A stretch of 64,000 nt of DNA, from the NCBI GenBank assembly GCA_023417935.1, contig JAEZDY010000009.1, positions 124,001 through 188,000 of the forward strand, written 5' to 3'. Origin of the DNA: Bacteroidota bacterium (GTDB lineage Bacteria; Bacteroidota; Bacteroidia; Bacteroidales; Lentimicrobiaceae). The notes beneath the pieces were generated by a model. It was not told the DNA's origin. It saw only the letters and a program-made list of their open reading frames with translations, and did no database searches. Made by a program: the position numbers and the translations under genes. The number at the start of each line of letters is the position of its first letter. The stretch's first letter is position 1. Shown here piece by piece: positions 15,926 through 24,134 of the stretch.

Positions 15926-17863
15926 TTATCTATTAACAACAATCTTACTAACACTGGTACTGTTCCCATCAATCATTACCAACAGATAGATCCCGTTCTT
16001 TAAAAATGAGACATCAATATACGCCTGGTTTGCTGAAAGATCACCGGACCTTAGTTCTTTGCCTGTAAGATCACTGAAGCGGTATTTTAACGGGTGGGAG
16101 GCCGGTTTAAAATAGAGCCTGTTGCCGGTAACAGGGTTGGGATATAAGGCCGGGTTGGTGGAGGTGATATCTTCAATCCCCACTCCTACCCTTACCTCGA
16201 TATAATCATCGCGCAAAAGCGTGTTACTGCCAACAGGGTTGGTTACCTGCAGGGTTACATCATAGATGCCGGCCTGGGCGTAGGTGATAACCGGGTTGGC
16301 TTCAGTGGAGGTATTGGGGGTGCCGCCTTCAAAAGTCCAGAGGCGCGCGGTGGGGGTGCCGCCCGAGTTATCAAAGAACTGAATGGTTTTGCCCGGGGCA
16401 ATAAGCGTATCGGAGGATGAAAATGCCGGTATGGGGGTGCCATCCCATAATCTTACATTCACAAGGGTGGTCGACAGGTCGGCAACGGCAATGTTTTTGA
16501 CTGTTTTAGGCATATAACCTTCGGCAAAGAACGTTAAATTGTAGGTGCCCGCCTTGATAAGGCGGTGGTAATTGCCCACAGGAAGGCTTGAAAACACCAT
16601 GCTGCTGTCCTTGTCGAAGCCACTTATATACACCTGAGCCCTGAGCGGCTGGCCGGTGATGGTATCCGTAACAATACCCCTGATGCCGTAAAGTGATTCC
16701 TCCATATAGTTAAGCATGGAGCGGTAATTGTAATTCCAGTGATTCAGCAGTTGACTTGCCGGCAGCAGTTTGGTATTGGACACCTCGAGGGTGAATTCAC
16801 GGCACTGTTGGAAATAGTTCATATAATCCTGCCTGCCGCCGGTGATGCGGTACCAGGCATAGCCGTTGGTGATGCCATTGTTAAGATCATTAAAGTATCC
16901 TGAAGGGGCGTTTGCATGCACCGTGTCGGCATATTTACGGCTTACCATACGCCACCAGGCATCATCGGCGGTTAGCCTTCCCCAGGTATCCCATGGGTAG
17001 TTAACAACCTCGGCACCACCATGAAAGTTGGCTGCCAGCACAAAATCCCTGCTTTCGGCGAAAGCCATAAAGGCCACTGTTTCCTGCTGCCACTGGTTAC
17101 CATCGGGGTGTGGTCCGTCGGCCGGGTCAGGGTAGTTACGGTTAAGGTCAACATAATTGGCATTATAGCGGGTAGCACCATTCACGGTGCTGTTGCCGCC
17201 GGCATAGGTACCATCAGGATTAGCCAGGGGATTGATCCATATATCAATGCTGTTGACCATGTTTGTTACCCTTTCATCACTGCCATAATTCAGGAGCAGG
17301 TAATCGATCAGGTGCAGGGTGAGAATATAACCGGTTGTTTCATCGCCATGCATGGAAGAAGTATAAAGAAACTCAGGCTCGTTTTCCTCAACACCGGGAT
17401 TGTCACTTATGCGTGCCGCCAGAATAAGCCGGCCCTCAATGGAAGTGCCGATGGTATCAATAACACAGAGGTTTGGATAATTGGTGGCAAAATCCTGCAT
17501 AAGCTGGAGGTAGGCGTTGTAGGTGGGATAGTAATTCCAGTCGAGCACTTCGCGGGCAGCGTTTGTCATCTCCGCCCTGTAAAGTTCACTTGGTTTGGGC
17601 AACTGCACTAACTTATAATTGTACAGATTTTTAAGCTTATTAAACTCATTCACTGACGCGTAGGCATACACCTTTCCATCCTTCACATTATCAACGGAGA
17701 TGATTGCTGATAACGCATTTACATCGGCAGCAGCCTCTTCAAGGTAAAAATAGATCTCACCATTACGGCCAAACAGCTCGCCGGTACTGTATTCGGTAAG
17801 GGGTTTCTGGGCAAGGCCGGTAAAAGGCAGCAGCAAAAGGAGGAGTGTAAAACGTGTTAGCAT
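15926..17863 (-). CDS. T9SS-secreted M14 zinc carboxypeptidase with PKD and sorting domains
   Basis: This 645-residue secreted peptidase has a signal peptide (MLTRFTLLLLLLPFTGLAQ), a pro-region, and an M14 catalytic domain from about 110. Zinc ligands are His and Glu in SSMHGDETTG and His in ANFHGG; the catalytic Glu is in REFTLEVS. A carboxypeptidase regulatory-like beta domain (GIRGIVTDTITGQPL) and a PKD-type domain (DNSGGTPTARLWTFEGGTP) follow. The end is a type A T9SS sorting domain (ALYPNPV to SVSKIVVNR). It is exported by the Sec system and then T9SS to the surface or medium, to trim peptides. It begins 14 bp after dapA. Confidence 0.92.
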   Translation of the reverse strand: MLTRFTLLLLLLPFTGLAQKPLTEYSTGELFGRNGEIYFYLEEAAADVNALSAIISVDNVKDGKVYAYASVNEFNKLKNLYNYKLVQLPKPSELYRAEMTNAAREVLDWNYYPTYNAYLQLMQDFATNYPNLCVIDTIGTSIEGRLILAARISDNPGVEENEPEFLYTSSMHGDETTGYILTLHLIDYLLLNYGSDERVTNMVNSIDIWINPLANPDGTYAGGNSTVNGATRYNANYVDLNRNYPDPADGPHPDGNQWQQETVAFMAFAESRDFVLAANFHGGAEVVNYPWDTWGRLTADDAWWRMVSRKYADTVHANAPSGYFNDLNNGITNGYAWYRITGGRQDYMNYFQQCREFTLEVSNTKLLPASQLLNHWNYNYRSMLNYMEESLYGIRGIVTDTITGQPLRAQVYISGFDKDSSMVFSSLPVGNYHRLIKAGTYNLTFFAEGYMPKTVKNIAVADLSTTLVNVRLWDGTPIPAFSSSDTLIAPGKTIQFFDNSGGTPTARLWTFEGGTPNTSTEANPVITYAQAGIYDVTLQVTNPVGSNTLLRDDYIEVRVGVGIEDITSTNPALYPNPVTGNRLYFKPASHPLKYRFSDLTGKELRSGDLSANQAYIDVSFLKNGIYLLVMIDGNSTSVSKIVVNR

Positions 17864-17877
17864 AGGGAGCGCATTAT

Positions 17878-18777
17878 TTAGATTTCAATACCTTTATCTT
17901 TCAGATCATTAATAAGACCAATAATTATGTTTTGCGTGGGTTTATTAACCTTTACAATTGGGAGACGCAGATTGTTTGCAATAAGCTTCAGATGGTCGAG
18001 TGCCGCTTTGATACCACCGGGGCTGCCATCAGAAAACAGTGCTTCCATAAGGGGCATAAAATTATAATGGATATCACGGGCTTCCTTCAGGTTACCCTTC
18101 AAAGCCTCCTGCACCATGGTGGAGAACGACCGTGGGTAAGCATTAGCAACCACCGAGATCACGCCATTAGCGCCTGCAGCGATCAGAGGCATGGTAAGCG
18201 CATCATCGCCTGAAATTACCAGGAAGCCCTGTGGCCGGGTTCTGATGATCTCCATGATCTGCGTTAAATTGCCTGATGCCTCCTTGATGCCCACGATATT
18301 ATCAAACTCTGCAGCCAGCTGTACGGTGGTTTCAGGTTTCATATTTACGCTGGTGCGGCCGGGCACATTGTACAGGATAACGGGTAATGAAGTTGCACAG
18401 GCTATTTGCCTGAAGTGCAGGTACAAACCACGTTGCGTAGGTTTATTGTAGTAAGGTGTTACTGACAATATACCATCAATGCCATCATCACTGATAAGCT
18501 TAAGGTGATCAACAACCTCCTGGGTATTATTGCCCCCGATACCAACAATAATGGGTACACGCCGGGCAACAGTTTCCTTGGCAAAATCAATAAGTACTTT
18601 CTTTTCATCTTTCGATAAAGTTGCTGCTTCGCCCGTTGTACCGAGAATAACCAGGTAATTCACACCATTTGCGATGGTATGTTCTATTAATCTTTCAAAG
18701 GAACCGAAATCAATGGTTCCCTGCTTGTGAAAAGGTGTGACCAGTGCTACACCGGTGCCAATTAATCTTTTGTTCAT
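17878..18777 (-). CDS. dapA: 4-hydroxy-tetrahydrodipicolinate synthase
   Basis: This 299-residue TIM-barrel lyase condenses pyruvate with aspartate semialdehyde in lysine/diaminopimelate synthesis. The Schiff-base Lys is in VGIKEASG (Lys165), Tyr in LYNVPGRTS (Tyr136, with Arg141), and the LGTTGE loop is present (45-50). The start at 18777 (MNKRLIGTG) was chosen because a longer frame would run 47 bp into the preceding gene and adds a basic tail the family lacks. It lies 10 bp after the DUF6913 gene, a neighbour often seen in Bacteroidota. Confidence 0.95.
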   Translation of the reverse strand: MNKRLIGTGVALVTPFHKQGTIDFGSFERLIEHTIANGVNYLVILGTTGEAATLSKDEKKVLIDFAKETVARRVPIIVGIGGNNTQEVVDHLKLISDDGIDGILSVTPYYNKPTQRGLYLHFRQIACATSLPVILYNVPGRTSVNMKPETTVQLAAEFDNIVGIKEASGNLTQIMEIIRTRPQGFLVISGDDALTMPLIAAGANGVISVVANAYPRSFSTMVQEALKGNLKEARDIHYNFMPLMEALFSDGSPGGIKAALDHLKLIANNLRLPIVKVNKPTQNIIIGLINDLKDKGIEI

Positions 18778-18787
18778 GATCAGGTTG

Positions 18788-19369
18788 TTAGTCGGTTTTA
18801 TCTTCTTCCTTTTGAATATTTTGTTTAAACTCAAGGTTACTGGTGTAATGGATGATCTGCTTGATCAGCTCCTGGCTGTTGACATCAGGCCCTGTGTCGA
18901 TCATCAGGTCATAAGGCAACGGCCTGTCGTCAATCATTCTGCCCAGTTTAAAATGCGCCCGTGAGAGGACGGCAATATAATGCAGCGTAAAATTATCGGG
19001 GCTGCTGAGATCGATCAGCATATCAAATTCTTCATTAATAAACCGTGCAACAAACTGGTTTGACGGCCGGTAGAAAATGTCAACATCTTTAGGAAGAAGA
19101 AGATCGTATGACAGCTTTGGGATATAGAACACGGGAATGCGGTTATAATGGTATAATCCAATAACCTGCACTTTCTTGCCCTGTTCCTGGAGTTTCTTTG
19201 TAAACAATGATACCCTGTTGTACTCCTCCTCAGAGCCAAGCTGGTAAATAATTCCAATACTTGCAGCATTCTTTAGATTCACGGGCTGCTTTGTCCGTGT
19301 AAATTTCTTTGATTCAGCATGCAGAGAACGCTTACCAAAATATGTCCGTATGTTAGTTATAAGACCCAA
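18788..19369 (-). CDS. DUF6913-type conserved protein
   Basis: A 193-residue cytosolic protein without signal or membrane segment. It starts with a basic stretch, GKRSLHAESKKF, followed by an alternating alpha/beta pattern (IGIIYQLGSEEEY, VIGLYHYNRIP, MLIDLSSPDNFT). It resembles the conserved hypothetical that precedes dapA in many Bacteroidota, now classed as DUF6913. Function is unknown. It heads a tight minus-strand group with dapA and the M14 peptidase. Confidence 0.65.
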   Translation of the reverse strand: MGLITNIRTYFGKRSLHAESKKFTRTKQPVNLKNAASIGIIYQLGSEEEYNRVSLFTKKLQEQGKKVQVIGLYHYNRIPVFYIPKLSYDLLLPKDVDIFYRPSNQFVARFINEEFDMLIDLSSPDNFTLHYIAVLSRAHFKLGRMIDDRPLPYDLMIDTGPDVNSQELIKQIIHYTSNLEFKQNIQKEEDKTD

Positions 19370-19467
19370 TGTAGTTGTTATTTAATTTGTTCTGGTAAAT
19401 AAACACGCCCCGAGCGATAAAATTATAAAAACTGCTGAATTTAGTTGTGAATATTACAGAAAATTTC

Positions 19468-20016
19468 CTAGAACGACGATTTTATCCAGGCTGAAGTGAT
19501 CTCACCGATGTACATGCGGTGATAATCTTTATCAGGATAATGCTTTAAAAAAAGCTTGTCGGCAATATTCTCAGGGTCAATATCCTGCGCATAGATCTTG
19601 CGGCATTCGATGATGAGGCGCGCTTCCCTGAAGGCAACACTTTTAAACACGCTAACGGGTGTAAGGCCTGTTTCTTTAGGTTTATCAAAGTCCCTGCCTG
19701 AATAGGTGCCGCAGAAGTTTAGTTTTTCGCGGAAGCCCTCTTCAAAGAAACTGCAGGTAAAATATTCTTCCTTTTCTACAAATTCAAAAGTATAACGCTG
19801 TGGCCTGATGAAGATGAAAAGCACAGGTTTGTTCCAGAACATGCCCATGCTCCCCCAACTGGCGGTCATTGTATTGAAATTGTCCTTATCGCCTGCCGTG
19901 ATAAGCATCCAGTCATTGCCAATAAGCTTTATTGCATTTTCAGGGATCTCGCCCGGCTTGATAACTTTGAAATCAGCACTTATTTCAGTGAAACTTAAGT
20001 CCTTGTCTGTCGACAT
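19468..20016 (-). CDS. Flavin reductase-like / flavoredoxin FMN-binding protein
   Basis: This 182-residue protein has the FMN-binding split-barrel fold of flavin reductase-like proteins. NTMTASWGSMGMFWNKPVLF is the flavin-binding segment, followed by IRPQRYTFEFVEK and a YFTCSFF strand. Family members bind FMN and act as electron carriers or reductases in the cytosol. It stands alone on the minus strand, with a tandem array (20050-20205) just upstream of its start and the ABC binding-protein gene behind that. Confidence 0.85.
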   Translation of the reverse strand: MSTDKDLSFTEISADFKVIKPGEIPENAIKLIGNDWMLITAGDKDNFNTMTASWGSMGMFWNKPVLFIFIRPQRYTFEFVEKEEYFTCSFFEEGFREKLNFCGTYSGRDFDKPKETGLTPVSVFKSVAFREARLIIECRKIYAQDIDPENIADKLFLKHYPDKDYHRMYIGEITSAWIKSSF

Positions 20017-20049
20017 GATATTGTGATTTGATTGTTTTTATGTTCTTTA

Positions 20050-20205
20050 ACTTCTTTACCTTGCTGCCTCTTTTAACTTCTTTAACTTGCTGCCCCTTTT
20101 AACTTCTTTACCTTGCCGCCCCTTGTATCTTCTTTGCCTTGCTGCCCCTTTTATGATATATAACTTACTGCCCCTTTTAAGTCTTTACCTTTTTAACCCT
20201 TTTAA
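20050..20205 (-). repeat. 26-bp tandem array extending from the 3' end of the ABC binding-protein gene
   Basis: Six units of 26 bp lie at 20050-20075, 20076-20101, 20102-20127, 20128-20153, 20154-20179 and 20180-20205. The last unit (first in gene orientation) is coding and encodes the C-terminal residues ending RVKKVKT. The TAA stop (20177-20179) falls at a unit boundary, and most downstream units carry the same TAA. Copies diverge more with distance from the gene. The array fills the gap before the flavin reductase gene. Confidence 0.88.
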
Positions 20206-21823
20206 GATCGAGTAAGTTGAGTGGATTAGACCCCAGGTTATATATCGAATTTCCGGTAAAACGTAATACCTGGTCATAGAATAATACGATAACAGGCGAT
20301 TCTTCCATCATGATACTGTCCATTTGCCGGTATAAGTGGTGCCTTACAGTATCCTTTGGTTCATGGATAGCTTTTGTATAGAGCAGGTCGAATGCCTGAT
20401 TCCTGAATTGCGTATAGTTAGGACCTGCGGGGCTTTTGTTTTCAGAATAAAACAAAGAAAGGTAATTTTCAGCATCGGGATAATCGGCGATCCATGAACC
20501 CCTGAAAAAAGCAACCCTTCCCTGTGCAATATTCTCCCTCAGGGTTCCCGGGGGAGAAACATCTATCTTAATGTTAAATCCGATCTGCGACAACTGGTTT
20601 TGTATAAACTGACTTATGTCGAGATACGACGCATTTGTTGAAATTGTGATCGGCGGAAGGCCTTTTCCTCCGGGATAACCGGCTTCAGCAAGCAGTTTGG
20701 CGGCAAGCACAGGATCATAGTCATATCCATAACCGGCATCAGCACTATAACCGGGCATGCCGGCAGGTATGATGCCATGGATACCGGGTTGGCCAATGCC
20801 GTTCCTCAGGTATTTTATCATTCTCTTCCTGTCGAATCCAATATTCAGGGCTTTGCGTATCCTTACATCTTTCAGCGGACTATTGGCCATAACAGGATTG
20901 CGGTCGTCGTGCAATATACCCAGGTATTCAGTATTCAGGTATGGTTCAGTTATTAACCTGATCCGGTCACGGTATTTACTCTTTAACTGACCTGAAGGAC
21001 TAAGCACCTCATCCTTATAGCTTGCATCGAGACCTGACATAAAATCGAGATTGCCTTTCACAAACTCAAGAAACGCTGATTGCTTATCGATGATGAACGA
21101 CACGGATATGGCATCGAGATACGGCAGCTTTTCACCCTTTTCATCCTGCTCAAAATAGCCGTGGTTTTTAACCATGACCAGTTTAACACCCTCTTTAAGC
21201 ATTTTGAAAGTAAAAGGACCGGTTCCCACGGGGTTAACCCTGAACTCATCACCATAAAAATCAACAGCTTCCTTTGGGATAATTGAGCAGTATTGCATGC
21301 TGAGCATGCCTAAAAAAGGTGGAAACGGCTGTTTTAGTCTGATAACGACCGTACTGTCGTTTACAGCATAGATTTTTTTGGAATTGCCATCCATCTCTAC
21401 ATGGTTCATGATCCATGCACCCGGTGAAGCAAGCCTGTCGTCAGCAAGACGCTGCAGACTGTACACCACATCACCGGCAGTGACCTTTCTGCCTTTTCCA
21501 TTGGGAAACACTTCGGAATCATGAAAATAAACATCATCGCGCAGGATAAAAGTGAACACACCGGCATCAGCTGAAACCTCCCATTTACGCGCTATACACG
21601 GCCTGATCTGCAAGGTGCTGTCGAGTTGTACGAGCCCGTTGAATAATTGGTTCACGGCCCAGATATTGGCCTGGTTGCGGGCAAATGCCGGATCAAGCGA
21701 CGTAATGCCTGCTGCCTCATTGTATCTGAATACAGTTAAAGCAGCATCATGATTGTCAGCCCTTTGGCAAGCTGTGATGCAGAAAGAAATAAATAAAATG
21801 AAGGCAAAAACCAATCGATTCAT
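20177..21823 (-). CDS. ABC transporter substrate-binding lipoprotein (peptide/nickel family)
   Basis: A 548-residue family 5 solute-binding protein with a lipoprotein signal ending CITAC (Cys near 19). The family's characteristic stretches are present: SLDPAFARNQANIWAVNQLF, RKALNIGFDRKRMI, and the C-terminal FYSENKSPAGPNYTQFRN. It would capture oligopeptides or similar solutes at the outer face of the inner membrane. No permease or ATPase genes are adjacent, so it either works with a transporter elsewhere or as an orphan. The stop codon is part of a 26-bp array. Confidence 0.9.
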   Translation of the reverse strand: MNRLVFAFILFISFCITACQRADNHDAALTVFRYNEAAGITSLDPAFARNQANIWAVNQLFNGLVQLDSTLQIRPCIARKWEVSADAGVFTFILRDDVYFHDSEVFPNGKGRKVTAGDVVYSLQRLADDRLASPGAWIMNHVEMDGNSKKIYAVNDSTVVIRLKQPFPPFLGMLSMQYCSIIPKEAVDFYGDEFRVNPVGTGPFTFKMLKEGVKLVMVKNHGYFEQDEKGEKLPYLDAISVSFIIDKQSAFLEFVKGNLDFMSGLDASYKDEVLSPSGQLKSKYRDRIRLITEPYLNTEYLGILHDDRNPVMANSPLKDVRIRKALNIGFDRKRMIKYLRNGIGQPGIHGIIPAGMPGYSADAGYGYDYDPVLAAKLLAEAGYPGGKGLPPITISTNASYLDISQFIQNQLSQIGFNIKIDVSPPGTLRENIAQGRVAFFRGSWIADYPDAENYLSLFYSENKSPAGPNYTQFRNQAFDLLYTKAIHEPKDTVRHHLYRQMDSIMMEESPVIVLFYDQVLRFTGNSIYNLGSNPLNLLDLKRVKKVKT

Positions 21824-21842
21824 CAGAACATGTTCATCCTCA

Positions 21843-21850
21843 CAAAGGTA
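21843..21850 (-). promoter_or_regulatory. -7 promoter box of the ABC binding-protein gene
   Basis: On the minus strand TACCTTTG matches TAnnTTTG and lies 19 bp from the ATG at 21823. No -33 match at standard spacing. Confidence 0.5.
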
Positions 21851-21897
21851 TTACAAAATTGCATGTGCAGCTTTAACCGTAATTGAGTCATAAATAC

Positions 21898-21905
21898 TAT
21901 ATTTG
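21898..21905 (+). promoter_or_regulatory. -7 promoter box of the M1 aminopeptidase gene
   Basis: TATATTTG lies 20 bp before the ATG at 21926. It is divergent from the box at 21843, so both genes are driven from this 102-bp gap. Confidence 0.5.
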
Positions 21906-21925
21906 AGGATTCTAACCAAACCACT

Positions 21926-23920
21926 ATGAGAAAGATTTTTACAATTGCCGTATTAAGTTTAATAATAGGTCAGCTTGCCCTGGCTCAGGAAAACACATCA
22001 AAGCGCGGAAGTGAGCTATGTGCAGACCGGAAGCAGAACATGCAGGCACCAATGCTGAGGTCTGTACTTGAGTCGCCAAGGCATGCCTTTGATGTGCTGA
22101 ATTATGATCTCGACCTTGATATCTTCAGTTGCTATACATCGCCCTATCCAAAAAGCTTTACAGCAACCAATGCAGTAACCTTCAGGATTGACACGGCACT
22201 TTCATCCATTGTTTTAAATGCTGATAACACATCACTTGCAATATTATCAGTTGCCGGTGATGGGGTATCATATACGCATCAGGCAAATGAGTTGCTGATA
22301 CAACTCAACCGGACATACCAGCCGGGTGAGACTGCCACCGTTGAGATCAGGTATAACCATTTAAACGTGACTGATAATGCTTTTTATGTAAGCAATGGAT
22401 TTTTATTCACAGATGCTGAGCCACGGGGAGCGCGCAAATGGTTTCCGTGTTATGATGAACCCAGCGATAAGGCAACATTAAGCTTACGTGCTAAAGTACC
22501 TTCGAATGTAAAATTAGGATCAAATGGCCGGTTGGCTGATTCTGTGAGGGTAGCTGATACCATCTGGTACACCTGGATAAGCAGGGATCCTATTGCTACC
22601 TATTTAATGGTGATATCCTCGAGGGTGAATTACAAACTTGATATCGTTAAACGGGTAAATCCTTTAAATTCGGCGGATACCCTCCCGATACGCTTTTATT
22701 ATAATCCCGGAGAAAATCCAACGGCCATGAAAAATATGATTGTGCCGCTGACCGATTATTTTGAATCACTCTTCGGGGCACACCCGTTTGAGAAAAACGG
22801 ATTCGCCACAGTAGGTCCTCAATTCACCTGGGGAGGCATGGAGAATCAAACATTAACCAGCTTATGTCCGGGCTGCTGGCAATCGTCGCTTATAGCCCAT
22901 GAATATGCCCACCAGTGGTTTGGTGATATGATAACCTGTGCCACCTGGGCCGATATATGGTTAAATGAAGGCTTTGCAACGTATGTTGAGGCACTGTGGA
23001 CAGGTGAGCAGTTTGGCCAGCAGGCTTATCAGGAAGAACTTGAATACAATGCTTACAACTATATGAGTAATAACCCGGGATGGGCTATTTCAAATCCTGA
23101 CTGGGCTGCCACGCCCCCATCCAATTATGTTCTTTTTAATTATGCCATCACTTACATGAAAGCATCATGCATACTTTACATGTACAGGAATGTTGTGGGC
23201 GATTCACTTTTCTTCCATAGTCTCTATGAGTATGCCAATGATACAAACTTTAAATACAAATCGGCTACTATTGCTGATTTCATTGTAAAGATGAACGAAA
23301 CAACCGGTATGGAATTAGACTGGTTCTTCAACCAGTGGCTGTACACCCCAAATCATCCAACCTACGCGAATACCTATTCCTTCAACCAACTGGCAGGTGA
23401 TCAGTGGGAGGTTAAATTCAATATCAGGCAAACACAAACAAATACCGGATTTTTTACCATGCCGGTTGAATTTAAGATAAACTTTGGAGGTGCAGGAGGC
23501 GTTGGAGATACTGTATTCACAGTAATGAATGAGTTTAACGATCAGAACTACTCCTTTATTTTCGACAGGCAACCTGTTGCGATACAGTTTGATCCAAACA
23601 ATAAGATACTGTTAAAGACTGCTTCACTTGTTGTAGCAAGTGATGCAATAGATGGTATGCCGGAAGAAGCTTTCAGATTAATTCAAAATCCTTCAGGCGG
23701 GCAGCTTAACCTATCATATTACAGTACCCGTAATACTACTGCTGACCTGCAGTGCTTTACCCAACAGGGCGAAAGAATATACAGTCAAAGTAATGTGAAC
23801 ATCAGTACCGGTAACAATACCATTAATGTGAATCTCCCTGAAGTTCCCACGGGCACCTATCTCATCAGATTTGTATGCGACAACAAGATCTACACGAAAA
23901 AGGCACTTATTGTAAAATAA
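21926..23920 (+). CDS. T9SS-secreted M1-family aminopeptidase
   Basis: This 664-residue protein has a signal peptide ending LALAQ. The N-terminal beta domain is followed by the M1 catalytic domain: the substrate-binding WGGMENQ replaces the usual GAMEN, and zinc ligands lie in HEYAHQW and, 19 residues on, LNEGFATY. A helical segment follows, and the C-terminus (about 590-664) ends in a T9SS type A-like sorting domain closing with TKKALIVK. It releases N-terminal residues from peptides outside the cell. It is monocistronic, faces the peptide-binding lipoprotein gene across a divergent promoter, and is followed by an array that begins at its stop codon. Confidence 0.92.
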   Translation: MRKIFTIAVLSLIIGQLALAQENTSKRGSELCADRKQNMQAPMLRSVLESPRHAFDVLNYDLDLDIFSCYTSPYPKSFTATNAVTFRIDTALSSIVLNADNTSLAILSVAGDGVSYTHQANELLIQLNRTYQPGETATVEIRYNHLNVTDNAFYVSNGFLFTDAEPRGARKWFPCYDEPSDKATLSLRAKVPSNVKLGSNGRLADSVRVADTIWYTWISRDPIATYLMVISSRVNYKLDIVKRVNPLNSADTLPIRFYYNPGENPTAMKNMIVPLTDYFESLFGAHPFEKNGFATVGPQFTWGGMENQTLTSLCPGCWQSSLIAHEYAHQWFGDMITCATWADIWLNEGFATYVEALWTGEQFGQQAYQEELEYNAYNYMSNNPGWAISNPDWAATPPSNYVLFNYAITYMKASCILYMYRNVVGDSLFFHSLYEYANDTNFKYKSATIADFIVKMNETTGMELDWFFNQWLYTPNHPTYANTYSFNQLAGDQWEVKFNIRQTQTNTGFFTMPVEFKINFGGAGGVGDTVFTVMNEFNDQNYSFIFDRQPVAIQFDPNNKILLKTASLVVASDAIDGMPEEAFRLIQNPSGGQLNLSYYSTRNTTADLQCFTQQGERIYSQSNVNISTGNNTINVNLPEVPTGTYLIRFVCDNKIYTKKALIVK

Positions 23921-24049
23921 TAGGTGCTATTGAATAGAAAGTGCTGTTGAATAGAAACTGCTGTTGAATAGAAAGTGCTCTTGAATAGAAAGTGCTCTTG
24001 AATAGAAAATGCTCTTGATTAGAAAGTGCTATTGAAAAGTAAGTGCAGT
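23914..24049 (+). repeat. 17-bp tandem array starting at the stop codon of the M1 peptidase gene
   Basis: Seven 17-bp units with consensus TGAATAGAAAGTGCTCT occupy 23931-24049. A degenerate eighth unit (23914-23930, 12 of 17 matching) spans the last codon and TAA stop. Inner units are nearly identical and the outer ones are diverged, as expected for slippage-driven growth. Confidence 0.93.
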
Positions 24050-24053
24050 TAAT

Positions 24054-24089
24054 AAAAAAATCACATACGTTCAGGTATGTGATTTTTTT
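24054..24089. terminator. Bidirectional terminator between the M1 peptidase gene and lon
   Basis: A perfect 8-bp core stem (24061-24068 with 24075-24082) is flanked by a run of A on the left and T on the right, which extends the stem to about 15 bp. It has a T-run in both directions, so it can end both convergent transcripts. Confidence 0.88.
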
Positions 24090-24134
24090 ATTTGTACCAT
24101 GCAGTTATAGGTTTAATTACCTCAAACTGAAGTT

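Noticed and set aside
18778..18834. Longer start for dapA
   Set aside because: It overlaps the end of the DUF6913 gene and adds a basic tail absent from the family.
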